A stretch of DNA of 64,000 nt, from the NCBI RefSeq assembly GCF_042676045.1, contig NZ_JBHTJV010000002.1:434001-498000 (forward strand), written 5' to 3'. The notes below the pieces were generated by a model. That model was not told where the DNA came from. It searched no databases and was given only the letters and a program-made list of their open reading frames with translations. Positions 33,681 to 42,861 of this stretch are shown piece by piece. Source of the stretch: Pseudahrensia aquimaris. Its GTDB lineage: Bacteria > Pseudomonadota > Alphaproteobacteria > Rhizobiales > Rhizobiaceae. Each line of letters starts with the position of its first letter. The stretch's first letter is position 1. Made by a program: the position numbers and the translations under genes.

Positions 33681-34768
33681 ACGTAAAGGAGGGATTTTCC
33701 GTCTGCGTTGAACAAGTGCATTTTTTGCGCGTCTGCAGCAAGGTTCACCGTCTCGCCGCGGCGGTATTCGTGGATGCCGCCGATCTTGGCGACGATTGGT
33801 TCGGCGTGGCCTTCGATCTCCACGTAGAGGTTGGTCACTTCGCCAAGCGATTCCACCAGCGTGATCTTCCCTTTCAGCATCACGGCCTTGCCAGTAGCCA
33901 GCGCCATGTCTTCCGGGCGAAAGCCAAGGCTGACGGTTTGGTCTTTCATGTCAACGGTCGATGGAACGGGGACTGACACCTTGCCGCCGCCGTGTATGGC
34001 GACGGTGGTGGTCTTGCCTGTCTTGGTGACTTTGGCAGGCACGATGTTCATGGCCGGGGAGCCGATGAACTGGGCGACGAAAAGGTTTGCGGGGCGCTCG
34101 TAAAGTTCAATCGGTGCGCCGACCTGTTCGATATAACCTGCCGACAGCACGACGATGCGGTCTGCCAAGGTCATGGCTTCCACTTGATCGTGGGTGACGT
34201 AAACCATCGTGGAGCCGGGCAGACTTTCTTTCAGCTTGGCGATTTCGATGCGGGTTGCAACGCGCAGGGCAGCGTCTAGGTTTGACAGGGGTTCGTCGAA
34301 TAGGAAGACTTTTGGGTCGCGGCAGATGGCGCGGCCAATGGCGACGCGCTGGCGCTGCCCGCCTGAAAGCGCCTTGGGCAGACGGTCGAGATAGTCTTCC
34401 AGTTGAAGGATTTGCGCAGCGTTGCGCACGCGGGTTTCGATTTCTTCGCGCGAGGCTTTGGCGATGCGCATGCCGAAGGCCATGTTGTCGTAGACTGTCA
34501 TGTGCGGATAAAGCGCGTAGGATTGAAACACCATGGCGATGCCCCGCTGCGAGGGCGGCACTTCGTTGACGCGGTTTCCGTCGATCACCAATTCGCCGCG
34601 GGAAATTTCCTCCAGTCCAGCAATCATGCGCAGCAATGTCGATTTACCGCAGCCGGATGGGCCGACGAAGACAACGAATTCGCCCTCGTCAATCTCCAGG
34701 TCGACACCGTGGATAACTTGGGTCGTGCCATAGCTTTTCTTGATATTAGAGAGGGAAACAGCGGTCAT
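33677..34768 (-). CDS. aglK: Alpha-glucoside ABC transporter ATPase
   Basis: A 363-residue MalK/UgpC-type ATPase: Walker A GPSGCGKST (about 36-44), Q-loop MVFQSYALYPHM, signature LSGGQRQR, Walker B VFLFDEPLSNLDA and H-loop VTHDQVEAM. The C-terminal 120 residues form the MOP/TOBE-like regulatory domain (FRPEDMAL). It overlaps aglA by four bases. It energises AglEFG. Confidence 0.92.
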   Translation of the reverse strand: MTAVSLSNIKKSYGTTQVIHGVDLEIDEGEFVVFVGPSGCGKSTLLRMIAGLEEISRGELVIDGNRVNEVPPSQRGIAMVFQSYALYPHMTVYDNMAFGMRIAKASREEIETRVRNAAQILQLEDYLDRLPKALSGGQRQRVAIGRAICRDPKVFLFDEPLSNLDAALRVATRIEIAKLKESLPGSTMVYVTHDQVEAMTLADRIVVLSAGYIEQVGAPIELYERPANLFVAQFIGSPAMNIVPAKVTKTGKTTTVAIHGGGKVSVPVPSTVDMKDQTVSLGFRPEDMALATGKAVMLKGKITLVESLGEVTNLYVEIEGHAEPIVAKIGGIHEYRRGETVNLAADAQKMHLFNADGKSLLYV

Positions 34769-36462
34769 GAATTTTCTCCTGCCGCGTGGGCGATGAAGGC
34801 GCTGCCATAGGGCGGAATGGTGAGCATACCCGCTTCAAGCGTGGCTTCAGAAATGGGTGCTGACATCAGCTTGGTCTTGTCCGTTTTCCACGGCAGTTCA
34901 GTAGCGCGGTCGCTCATGTTGATGAAAACAGTGATGCGTGTCTCGCCCTGTGCCCGTTCAAATGCGAGCAGACCAGGCTTGGTGTCGATGAAGCGAATGG
35001 AACCCTTGGCAAAGACCTGATGACGGGCGCGGAAGCGCAGGAGTTCCTTGTAGTGGGCAAGCAAGCTGTTCTCGTCCGCCGCCTGCATGGCGCTGGAGAG
35101 GTGGAGATGTTCCGGTGGCACAGGCAGCCACGGCTTGGCTTCGGAAAAGCCGCCGTTTTTCAGATTGTGGGTCCAGACCATGGGCGTGCGGCACCCGTCG
35201 CGGCCTTTGAAAACGGGCCAGAAGCGGATGCCGTATGGGTCTTGCAGGTCATCCTGCGACAGCAGCGCTTCGGTGAGGCCAAGTTCCTCACCCTGATAAA
35301 GGCAGACTGAGCCGCGCAGAGTCAGGATGAGATTAGCCGTCATCTTCAGATAGCCCTCACGGTCCTCAAACTGGTCTGCCCAGCGCGAGGCATGGCGCAC
35401 GACGTCATGGTTTGAGAATGCCCAGCAGGACCAGCCATCCGGCGCCTTGGTTTCGAACTCTTCCACGACGCCACGAACGCGCTCTGGTGTCAGCGGGTCG
35501 GGAGAGAGAAATTCAAACGCGTAGCACATATGCACTTTGTCGTTGTCGGCCGTATATTGCGCGACAATATCAAGCCCATGTTCCGCATCGCCCACTTCGC
35601 CGACAGCGGCTGCGGCGGGATATTCGTCCAGCAGCGCGCGGAAGCGTTTTAGGAAATCAAGATTTTCCGGCTGGTTCTTGTCGTAGAGGTGCTGTTGATA
35701 ATTGTAGGGGTTAACAGCTGGCGCGATGGTGGCATTGCGCTTCTCCGGGGCCAGCGCCGGATTATCGCGAAGCTCCTTGTCGTGGATGTAGAAGTTGATC
35801 GTATCGAGGCGGAAGCCGTCGACGCCACGGTCAAGCCAGAAGCGTACGGTGTCAAGCAGCGCATCTTGAACGTCCATATTGTGAAAGTTCAGATCGGGCT
35901 GGCTGTCGAGAAAATTGTGCAGGTAATACTGACAGCGGCTGGTGTCCCATTGCCAAGCCGAACCGCCGAAGATTGACAGCCAATTGTTGGGCGGTGAACC
36001 GTCTTCTTTAGCGTCTGCCCAGACATACCAATCTGCCTTGGGGTTTTCGCGCGAAGAGCGGCTTTCAGTGAACCAGTCGTGATGGTCGGATGAATGAGAA
36101 ATCACCTGGTCGATCATCACTTTGAGGCCGAGGCGGTGGGCTTCGGCGATCATTGCGTCGAAATCAGCGAGGGAACCAAACATCGGGTCGACGTCGGTGT
36201 AATCCGAGACGTCGTAGCCGAAATCCTTCATCGGTGACTTGAAGAACGGCGAAATCCATATGGCGTCAACGCCCAAATCTGCGATGTAGGTGAGGCGACT
36301 GGTGATGCCTCGAATGTCGCCGATACCATCGTTGTTGCTGTCTTGAAACGAGCGCGGATAGATCTGATAGATCACCGCACCACGCCACCAGTCTTTATCG
36401 ACGGCGTGTTGGGTAACGAGGCCGGGGGCTTCGCGGGTGGGGCTATCGTTGACGACGTTCAT
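34765..36462 (-). CDS. aglA: Alpha-glucosidase, GH13
   Basis: A 565-residue GH13 enzyme from ATG 36462. It has VIYQIYPRSFQDSNNDGIGD near the start, MIDQVISHSSDHHDWF (region I), GVDGFRLDTINFY with the nucleophile Asp (region II), AVGEVGDAEH with the acid/base Glu (region III) and FSNHDVVRHASRW (region IV). It is cytoplasmic (no signal peptide) and splits imported sucrose, trehalose, maltose or other alpha-glucosides. The frame can be extended to 36585 but this overlaps aglG without conservation. Confidence 0.93.
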   Translation of the reverse strand: MNVVNDSPTREAPGLVTQHAVDKDWWRGAVIYQIYPRSFQDSNNDGIGDIRGITSRLTYIADLGVDAIWISPFFKSPMKDFGYDVSDYTDVDPMFGSLADFDAMIAEAHRLGLKVMIDQVISHSSDHHDWFTESRSSRENPKADWYVWADAKEDGSPPNNWLSIFGGSAWQWDTSRCQYYLHNFLDSQPDLNFHNMDVQDALLDTVRFWLDRGVDGFRLDTINFYIHDKELRDNPALAPEKRNATIAPAVNPYNYQQHLYDKNQPENLDFLKRFRALLDEYPAAAAVGEVGDAEHGLDIVAQYTADNDKVHMCYAFEFLSPDPLTPERVRGVVEEFETKAPDGWSCWAFSNHDVVRHASRWADQFEDREGYLKMTANLILTLRGSVCLYQGEELGLTEALLSQDDLQDPYGIRFWPVFKGRDGCRTPMVWTHNLKNGGFSEAKPWLPVPPEHLHLSSAMQAADENSLLAHYKELLRFRARHQVFAKGSIRFIDTKPGLLAFERAQGETRITVFINMSDRATELPWKTDKTKLMSAPISEATLEAGMLTIPPYGSAFIAHAAGENS

Positions 36463-36467
36463 GGGAC

Positions 36468-37616
36468 TTATCCACCTTTCACGGAACCGGCCAGCAGACC
36501 GCGCACGAGATAGCGCTGGAGGCCGAAGAAGACGAGGAGCGGGACGAGGATGGTGACGAAGGCGGAAGCGGCGAGAATGTGCCATTGGCCACCACGCATG
36601 CCGAGCAGGTTGTTAAGGCGACCCGTCAGCACCAATTCATCGTCGCCGGCACCGAGGAAAACGATTGCGACGAGCAGATCGTTCCACACCCATAGGAACT
36701 GGAAGATCGCGAAGGAAGCGAGCGCGGGGAAGGAAAGCGGCAGGATGACTTTGATGAAGATTTCGAAGTCCGTCGCGCCATCGACCCGCGCGGATTCCAA
36801 AATTTCGCGGGGCAAGCCAGCGATATAGTTGCGCAGCAGATAGATTGCGAGCGGCAGACCAAAGCCTGTGTGCGCCAACCATATGCCGAGATAGGTTTTC
36901 GCCGGAACGCCGAAGAATGCGCCGATGTCGTTATAGGCGGTCAGCAGCGGGATGAGCGACATCTGTAGCGGCACAACGAGCAAGCCAACCACTACCGCGA
37001 TTAGCAGCGCTCTGCCGGGGAATTCCATCCACGCAAGCGCATAGGCGGCAAAGGCGGCGATCAAGATTGGGATGACGGTCGCCGGGATTGTTACCGTGAG
37101 CGAATTGATGAAGGAACGACCAAGGTTTTCGGCGTTGATAACTTCGTGATAATTCTCAAGCGTGAAACGTGGCGGGGCAGTAGCCTCGTAGAAAATGCGC
37201 TGCCCACGGCTCGAAGTGATGCGTTCTGTGGAGACAATTTCAAAGGAACCATCGGCTTGCACTGTCAGCGCCGCACCGTTGCGCAAGACCGCGCTCTCGC
37301 CAACCTGATAAGCTTTGGGTTCGCGGCTGGAAATGCCGAATGTCGCGATTTTGCCAGCCGTTCCTTCCAGCACATTGCCCGAAATGACGAACACACCATC
37401 GCGCTCGACTTGGCCATCTGCGCCCGGTGCGCGGAAGATCTGGTTTTGGGTGGAACTTGAAAGGGCGGTCCACCAACCGGAGACGGATATCTGGTCTTTG
37501 TCGCGGATGGAGGAAACGAACAGGCCGAGCGTGGGCAGCACCCAGATCGTTACCAAAAACAAGGTGGTTAGATGCACGGCCCATGTCAGAGAGGAGCGCT
37601 TGGAGACGGTCGCCAT
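36468..37616 (-). CDS. aglG: Alpha-glucoside ABC permease, AglG type
   Basis: A 382-residue MalG-like permease. The first helix (about 13-35) is followed by a long periplasmic insertion (about 38-150) before the remaining five helices, as in known AglG proteins. The EAA loop is in REILESARVDGATDFEIFIK. It starts one base after the aglF stop and ends five bases before aglA. Confidence 0.9.
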   Translation of the reverse strand: MATVSKRSSLTWAVHLTTLFLVTIWVLPTLGLFVSSIRDKDQISVSGWWTALSSSTQNQIFRAPGADGQVERDGVFVISGNVLEGTAGKIATFGISSREPKAYQVGESAVLRNGAALTVQADGSFEIVSTERITSSRGQRIFYEATAPPRFTLENYHEVINAENLGRSFINSLTVTIPATVIPILIAAFAAYALAWMEFPGRALLIAVVVGLLVVPLQMSLIPLLTAYNDIGAFFGVPAKTYLGIWLAHTGFGLPLAIYLLRNYIAGLPREILESARVDGATDFEIFIKVILPLSFPALASFAIFQFLWVWNDLLVAIVFLGAGDDELVLTGRLNNLLGMRGGQWHILAASAFVTILVPLLVFFGLQRYLVRGLLAGSVKGG

Positions 37617-37617
37617 A

Positions 37618-38646
37618 TCAGTGCCCCTTCATCTCTGCGTTGGCGCGGCGGATGTTCCAAACCATGATGGGGATGACGAGGATCATGATAACCAACGCAA
37701 TGGCCGCGCCACGGCCGAAATCACCACCGCCGCGGAACATCCAGTCAAACATGAGATTGGCGAGAACCTGCGTGTTCCACTGGGCGTTTGTGAGCGCAAA
37801 TACGATGTCGAAGACCTTCAGCACGAGGATGGTGATGGTGGTCCAGACAACCGCGATTGTGCCCCAGATTTGGGGGATCATGATTTTGAAGAAAATCTGC
37901 AACGGGTTGGCACCGTCGATCACCGCCGCTTCAATGGTTTCTTCCGGAATCCCGCGCAACGCGGCCGAGAGGATGACCATGGCAAAGCCGGTTTGAATCC
38001 AGACCAGAATGATCATCAGGAAGAAGTTGTTCCAGAACGGCACGGTAATCCACGCCTGCGGTTCGCCACCGAAGAACACGACGATGGCGTTCAAAATGCC
38101 GATCTGCTCGGAGCCCTCTGCACGGTAGTCGTAGACAAATTTCCAGATCACCGATGCACCGACGAAGGAAATCGCCATTGGCATAAAGATCAATGATTTG
38201 GCGATGTTGCCCCACCAGATTTTGTCTGTCAGCGCCGCGATGATGAGGCCGAAGAACGTGGCAGCCGAAGGCACAACGATGAGCCAAAGTGCGTTGTTGA
38301 AAATGGACTCGTGAAAGCCAGGATCGGTGAGCATCCAGCGCCAATTGTCGAGGCCGACGAAGTTTGTGTCGGACGCGTCAAAGAAAGAGAGCTGGAGCGT
38401 TTTGAAAACGGGGTAGATGAGATAAATCGTGAGCAGGGCGAAGGCGGGAAACAGGAAGAGCCAAGGTCGGATCGCGTTGGCCTTGTTGATGTTGACTGAA
38501 ATATCATGGGCCGACATGCCGCTTGCGCGTGCTGAGTTTCCTGCCGGGTACAGACGGTCAAGCAAAGCGTTCGAGCCATAAAAGTAGGCTATGCAACCGG
38601 CAACGCCGATCACCATGGTGAACAAGGCCCACATCAAGTCTTGCAT
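37618..38646 (-). CDS. aglF: Alpha-glucoside ABC permease, AglF type
   Basis: A 342-residue MalF-like permease with an N-terminal helix (about 5-25), a hydrophilic stretch, then six helices from about 60. The EAA loop is IPEETIEAAVIDGANPLQIF. With AglG it forms the channel. The upstream gap to aglE (194 bases) holds a stable hairpin at 38803-38834. Confidence 0.9.
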   Translation of the reverse strand: MQDLMWALFTMVIGVAGCIAYFYGSNALLDRLYPAGNSARASGMSAHDISVNINKANAIRPWLFLFPAFALLTIYLIYPVFKTLQLSFFDASDTNFVGLDNWRWMLTDPGFHESIFNNALWLIVVPSAATFFGLIIAALTDKIWWGNIAKSLIFMPMAISFVGASVIWKFVYDYRAEGSEQIGILNAIVVFFGGEPQAWITVPFWNNFFLMIILVWIQTGFAMVILSAALRGIPEETIEAAVIDGANPLQIFFKIMIPQIWGTIAVVWTTITILVLKVFDIVFALTNAQWNTQVLANLMFDWMFRGGGDFGRGAAIALVIMILVIPIMVWNIRRANAEMKGH

Positions 38647-38802
38647 CTTTGGTCCCTCTTTATTCGCTCACGGCGTTCTTTCGCCTCAAGGGCGAACGGC
38701 CTTCGCGGAAGCGGCGCGTTGGCGCCGGGCGGTTCTGCGCCGCCTTGGCTGACTTCGGGTTCAGGCGTTCTTTGCGACTGTCACCCTATCAGACCGAAGT
38801 GG

Positions 38803-38834
38803 TTCCTCCCCGCGCTGTTACGCGCGGAGAGGAA
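38803..38834. other. Stem-loop between aglE and aglF
   Basis: Arms TTCCTCCCCGCG and CGCGGAGAGGAA pair at 11 of 12 positions around an eight-base loop. In the minus-strand transcript it begins six bases after the aglE stop. No T-run follows, so stabilisation of the aglE mRNA is more likely than termination. Confidence 0.65.
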
Positions 38835-38840
38835 ATTACG

Positions 38841-40211
38841 TTAGTTGAGCGAGTCCCAGGTTTCCTGAATGCCTTTGGCGACTTCGCCAGCGTCTTTACC
38901 GCCTGCATAGTCAACCATTCCTGTCCAGAACGCGCCTGCGCCGATTTTGCCGGGCATCAGGTCCGAACCATCAAATCGGAACGTGGTTGCGTTGAGCAAG
39001 ATATCGCCCTGCTTCTTTAGCGCTTCGTTGGCGTAGACTTCCGTGTTGACCGATTTCAGCGGGGTCAGCAGACCGCCCTGAGCCATCCAGACCTCGTGTG
39101 CGATTGGCGTTTGCAGCCATTCGATGAAGGTGCGCGCAGCGGGCGAATCCTTTGTGATGGATACGAGCGTACCTGCGCCAAGAACGGGCTTGCCGAGTTC
39201 GGCTTCTTTCGATGCGTAGGCCGGGAAGTAGAAGAAATCGACATCTTCGCCAGCTTTCGTGCCTTCGGGGAAGAAAGCCGGGATGAACGAAGCCTGACGG
39301 TGCATGTAGCACTTGGGCGGCGAGGAGAAGAGACCCTTGGGGCTCTCGCGGAAGTCGGTCGTTGCGACCGCACCTGCGCCGCCGTCGACATATTTGTCAT
39401 TGCGGGCGAATGCGCCGAATTCTTCAATCGCTGCCACGATGCGCGGATCGTCGAACTTGATCTCGTTCGTCACCCACTTGTCATAGACGTCGGCAGGTTG
39501 GGTGCGGAGGATGAATTCTTCTGTCCAGTCGGTTGCTGGCCAGCCGGTAGCACCGCCTGAACCCAGGCCGATACACCAAGGCGTGCCGCCGTCAGCGACG
39601 ATTTTGTCGGTTAGCGCCTTTAGTTCTTCCATTGTCTGCGGGATTTCGTATCCGGCATCCTCAAAGTTTTCTGGCGAATACCAGACGAGCGATTTCACAT
39701 CTGCTTTGTAGGGGAAGCCATAAAACGATGCGTTTCCGTCTTTGCCTTTGAACGTGCCAAGGTCGACCCATGACTGACCGGCAGCATAGTTCTCTTTCAT
39801 CCAGTTGGCGGCATCATCACCGAGCGGCGTGAGATAGCCTTTGGATGCAAGGTTTGCGAGCAGGCCCGGCTGTGGCAGCACGGTGATGTCTGGTGGCGAA
39901 CCGGCTTGTGTGTCGATGACGATCTGCTGCTCGTAGTTTTCTGAGGATGAATACGTGACTTCCGCGCCGGTAGCGGCCTCGAAGTAATCAATCATCGACT
40001 CGACCAGCTTCTGATCTTCCGAACGCCATGGGCCGAACACTGTGATTTTCTGACCCGTCAGGTCGTGCTTGGCCGCAAAGGCTTCGTAGGTATCCCACGA
40101 GAAGCGCTTGTCCTCGCCCGGTGCGAATTTAAGGCTGATGTGGCCGCCAGCAAAGGCGGCGGTGCAAGACATGGCCAGCGCAACGGCGCCAGCGAGAATG
40201 GATTTTTTCAT
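38841..40211 (-). CDS. aglE: Alpha-glucoside-binding protein
   Basis: A 456-residue family 1 periplasmic binding protein from ATG 40211 with an ideal GGAGGAAC ribosome binding site. The signal peptide is about 1-21 (AAFA-GG). It has ITVFGPWRSEDQKLVESMID, DTQAGSPPDITVLPQPGLL and near the end LMPGKIGAGAFWTGM. It heads the operon aglE-F-G-A-K-SDR. The longer frame to 40355 crosses the operator and is rejected. Confidence 0.92.
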   Translation of the reverse strand: MKKSILAGAVALAMSCTAAFAGGHISLKFAPGEDKRFSWDTYEAFAAKHDLTGQKITVFGPWRSEDQKLVESMIDYFEAATGAEVTYSSSENYEQQIVIDTQAGSPPDITVLPQPGLLANLASKGYLTPLGDDAANWMKENYAAGQSWVDLGTFKGKDGNASFYGFPYKADVKSLVWYSPENFEDAGYEIPQTMEELKALTDKIVADGGTPWCIGLGSGGATGWPATDWTEEFILRTQPADVYDKWVTNEIKFDDPRIVAAIEEFGAFARNDKYVDGGAGAVATTDFRESPKGLFSSPPKCYMHRQASFIPAFFPEGTKAGEDVDFFYFPAYASKEAELGKPVLGAGTLVSITKDSPAARTFIEWLQTPIAHEVWMAQGGLLTPLKSVNTEVYANEALKKQGDILLNATTFRFDGSDLMPGKIGAGAFWTGMVDYAGGKDAGEVAKGIQETWDSLN

Positions 40212-40304
40212 AGTTCCTCCAGTGGCATGCCCGAGAGGGCTTGCAATGTTGTGTCGGTCGCAAGGAGACGCACTCCCCTCCCTGACCGACTTTCCTACGC
40301 TTTC

Positions 40305-40320
40305 TCCAAAGCGCTTTGGA
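40305..40320. promoter_or_regulatory. LacI-type operator upstream of aglE (O1)
   Basis: TCCAAAGCGCTTTGGA is a perfect 16-base palindrome with the central CG typical of LacI/GalR-family operators. It lies 93 bases before the aglE start. Confidence 0.75.
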
Positions 40321-40416
40321 AGCGATAGTGTTCCTCTATGATAGCGTGGTGTCAAGTTTGTATCAGGTGCTTGTCACAGGGCGATCATCGGGTGTGCATC
40401 AGCCTACACCAAGGCT

Positions 40417-40432
40417 TCCAAAGCGCTTTGAT
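40417..40432. promoter_or_regulatory. LacI-type operator upstream of aglR (O2)
   Basis: TCCAAAGCGCTTTGAT shares the 12-base palindrome CAAAGCGCTTTG with O1. Its centre is 112 bases from that of O1 and about 53 bases before the aglR start, so repression by looping and autoregulation are both possible. Confidence 0.72.
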
Positions 40433-40477
40433 TTCTGGTCTTCTTGTAGAAGGCCATCAAATGGTGTGAGCAGTAGG

Positions 40478-41527
40478 ATGACCAAGAGCGGCACGAATCT
40501 TAAGAAGCTGTCCCAGCATCTGGGGCTTTCGCAAACAACGGTAAGCCGTGCGCTGAACGGTTTTCCTGAGGTCAATGAAAAAACCCGTGAGCGCGTGCGA
40601 ATGGCGGCACGAGAGTTGAATTATCAGCCGAATCCCAGCGCGGCGAGCCTCGCTACCGGCAAGGCGCGACAGATTGGGCACGTGATTCCACTTTCTGACC
40701 ACACCATGATCAACCCCCACTTCTCCGACTTCATAGCCGGCGCAGGCGAGGCCTATGCGCGGTTAGGCTATGACATGCTCTTGCGTGTTGTGGCCCAGCG
40801 CGACGAACACGAGGTCTATCGCGATTTTGCCAACCGTCGCCGCGTGGATGCTGTTGTGGTTCATGGGCCGTTGCGCGGTGATGGTCGCATCGATCTGTTG
40901 CAGCAATTGGAATTGCCATTTTTGGTGCACGGTCGTGACGGGCGAGATGAGGCATCTTATTCTTGGTTGGACGTGGACAATGCCGGATCTTTTCGCGATG
41001 CGACAACATTTCTAATCGAGCGAGGGCACCATGATATTGCGCTGGTGAACGGCTTGGAGACGATGAATTTCGCCCATCAACGGATGCAGGGTTATCGGGC
41101 AGCTTTGCAAGAGGGGAACATCGATCCGCGCCGCGACTTGTTGCACAGCGCAGACATGGTCGAGCCTTACGGCTATCACGCCACGCACGAGTTGCTGGGG
41201 CTGTCAAAACCACCTTCAGCGATCATTTATTCATCCATCTTGGTGGCAATGGGCGGTGCACGGGCACTGAGCGAGATTGGCTGCAAAATAGGCTCGGATA
41301 TCGCTGTGATCATTTATGATGACGCTCTCTCGTTTCTCGCAAGCGCTGGAGAGGAGACCTCTCCAAACGCGCCTTTCTTCACTTCGATGCGGTCTTCTAT
41401 TCGCGACGCCGGACGCAGGGCAGCAGAAATGTTGATCAAGAGTATCGATCATGGCTCAGCTGACCATGTCCACGAATTGTGGGAGCCTGAATTTGTGCTG
41501 GGTGCATCGACTGGAGACGCACCATGA
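40478..41527 (+). CDS. aglR: LacI-family repressor of the alpha-glucoside locus
   Basis: A 349-residue regulator from ATG 40478. The N-terminal HTH is NLKKLSQHLGLSQTTVSRAL (about 5-25) with hinge NPSAASLATGKARQIG, then a sugar-binding core of the periplasmic-binding fold. It is divergent from aglE. Two matching operators lie in the 266-base gap. Its stop overlaps the GH1 gene start by four bases (ATGA), so regulator and beta-glucosidase are co-transcribed. A longer frame to 40316 would cross operator O2. Confidence 0.9.
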   Translation: MTKSGTNLKKLSQHLGLSQTTVSRALNGFPEVNEKTRERVRMAARELNYQPNPSAASLATGKARQIGHVIPLSDHTMINPHFSDFIAGAGEAYARLGYDMLLRVVAQRDEHEVYRDFANRRRVDAVVVHGPLRGDGRIDLLQQLELPFLVHGRDGRDEASYSWLDVDNAGSFRDATTFLIERGHHDIALVNGLETMNFAHQRMQGYRAALQEGNIDPRRDLLHSADMVEPYGYHATHELLGLSKPPSAIIYSSILVAMGGARALSEIGCKIGSDIAVIIYDDALSFLASAGEETSPNAPFFTSMRSSIRDAGRRAAEMLIKSIDHGSADHVHELWEPEFVLGASTGDAP

Positions 41528-42861
41528 GTGGTGGCTTGGGGTTGAATCGCTCGCACTTTCCAAACGGGTTTTCGTTTGGAACAGCGACATCAAGCTATCA
41601 GATTGAGGGATCGTCTTTCGGGGGCTGCGGGGTTTCCCATTGGGACACTTTTGCGACAACACCGGGAAACACCGCGCGAGGCGAGAATGGGGCAATTGCC
41701 TGCGATCACTACCACCGCTGGCCACAGGATTTAGACCTGATCCGCGATTGTGGATTGGACGCTTACCGCTTTTCGATTTCGTGGGCACGGGTTCAGCCGG
41801 AAGGGCGTGGAGCAGCCAATGCGGAAGGCTTGGACTTTTACGACCGGTTGGTGGACGGCATGCTGGAGCGTGGGCTTGCACCTTACGCAACCCTCTATCA
41901 TTGGGATCTGCCCGCACCATTGGCGACTTTAGGCGGCTGGCAAAACCGCGATATTGCCGACCGATTTGCAGACTATACCGACATAGTGATGCGCCGAATT
42001 GGTGATCGCATGGCGGCGTCCGCGACGTTCAACGAACCGTGGTGCATCGCTTGGCTGTCACACTTCATGGGCCACCACGCGCCCGGCTTACGAGATATTC
42101 GCGCCGCTGCGCACGCCATGCATCACGTGCTTCTTGCTCATGGCAAAAGCGTCAAAGTTATGCGGGCGTTGGGCATGGAAGATGTTGGCGTGGTCATGAA
42201 TTTTGAATACGCGCAAGCGGCAGATGACAAGCCGGAGAATCTGGCTAGAGCGAAGCTGTATGACGGAATCTACAACCGCTGGTTTTTGGGGGGTGTGTTT
42301 AAAAAGGAATACCCTGCCGATGTGCTGGATGGACTTGGTCCGCACATGCCGCCCGGCTGGGAGAAGGACTTTGATACGATAGCCGCGCCAGTCGATTGGT
42401 TGGGGGTGAACTATTACACGCGCAAACTGATCGCCGATGATGGCACGGGCATCTGGCCTGCTCTGAAAGAGGTGCCAGGGCCGCTGGAGAAGACTTCCGT
42501 TGATTGGGAAATCTATCCGCAAGGTCTGCACCATTTCCTGACATGGGCGCATCGGGAATATGCAGGTGATATCCCCATTCATGTGACTGAAAACGGCATG
42601 GCCTCTTGGGATGTGGTAAAGGACGGCGCGGTAAACGACGAACAGCGGATGCGCTATCTCGATCTTCATCTGCGCGAAGTGCTGCGGGCCATTGAAGACG
42701 GCGTGCCGGTGAAGAGCTATTTCATCTGGTCGCTGATGGACAATTACGAATGGTCGCTCGGTTATGACAAGCGGTTCGGGCTTGTTCATGTGGATTTCGA
42801 CACGCTGGAGCGGACGCCAAAAGCATCTTGGCATGCGGTCAAAGCGATGTTGGAGCGGTAA
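41524..42861 (+). CDS. GH1 beta-glucosidase
   Basis: A 445-residue cytoplasmic family 1 glycosidase. It starts with FPNGFSFGTATSSYQIEG, has the acid/base Glu in ATFNEPWCIAWL (about 160-171) and the nucleophile Glu in HVTENGMASWD (about 352-362), and ends with SLMDNYEWSLGYDKRFGLVHVDF-type residues (quoted as SLMDNYEWS and GLVHVDF). It hydrolyses beta-glucosides or beta-galactosides. The coupling to aglR means that this operon carries both alpha- and beta-glucosidases. Confidence 0.93.
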   Translation: MSGGLGLNRSHFPNGFSFGTATSSYQIEGSSFGGCGVSHWDTFATTPGNTARGENGAIACDHYHRWPQDLDLIRDCGLDAYRFSISWARVQPEGRGAANAEGLDFYDRLVDGMLERGLAPYATLYHWDLPAPLATLGGWQNRDIADRFADYTDIVMRRIGDRMAASATFNEPWCIAWLSHFMGHHAPGLRDIRAAAHAMHHVLLAHGKSVKVMRALGMEDVGVVMNFEYAQAADDKPENLARAKLYDGIYNRWFLGGVFKKEYPADVLDGLGPHMPPGWEKDFDTIAAPVDWLGVNYYTRKLIADDGTGIWPALKEVPGPLEKTSVDWEIYPQGLHHFLTWAHREYAGDIPIHVTENGMASWDVVKDGAVNDEQRMRYLDLHLREVLRAIEDGVPVKSYFIWSLMDNYEWSLGYDKRFGLVHVDFDTLERTPKASWHAVKAMLER

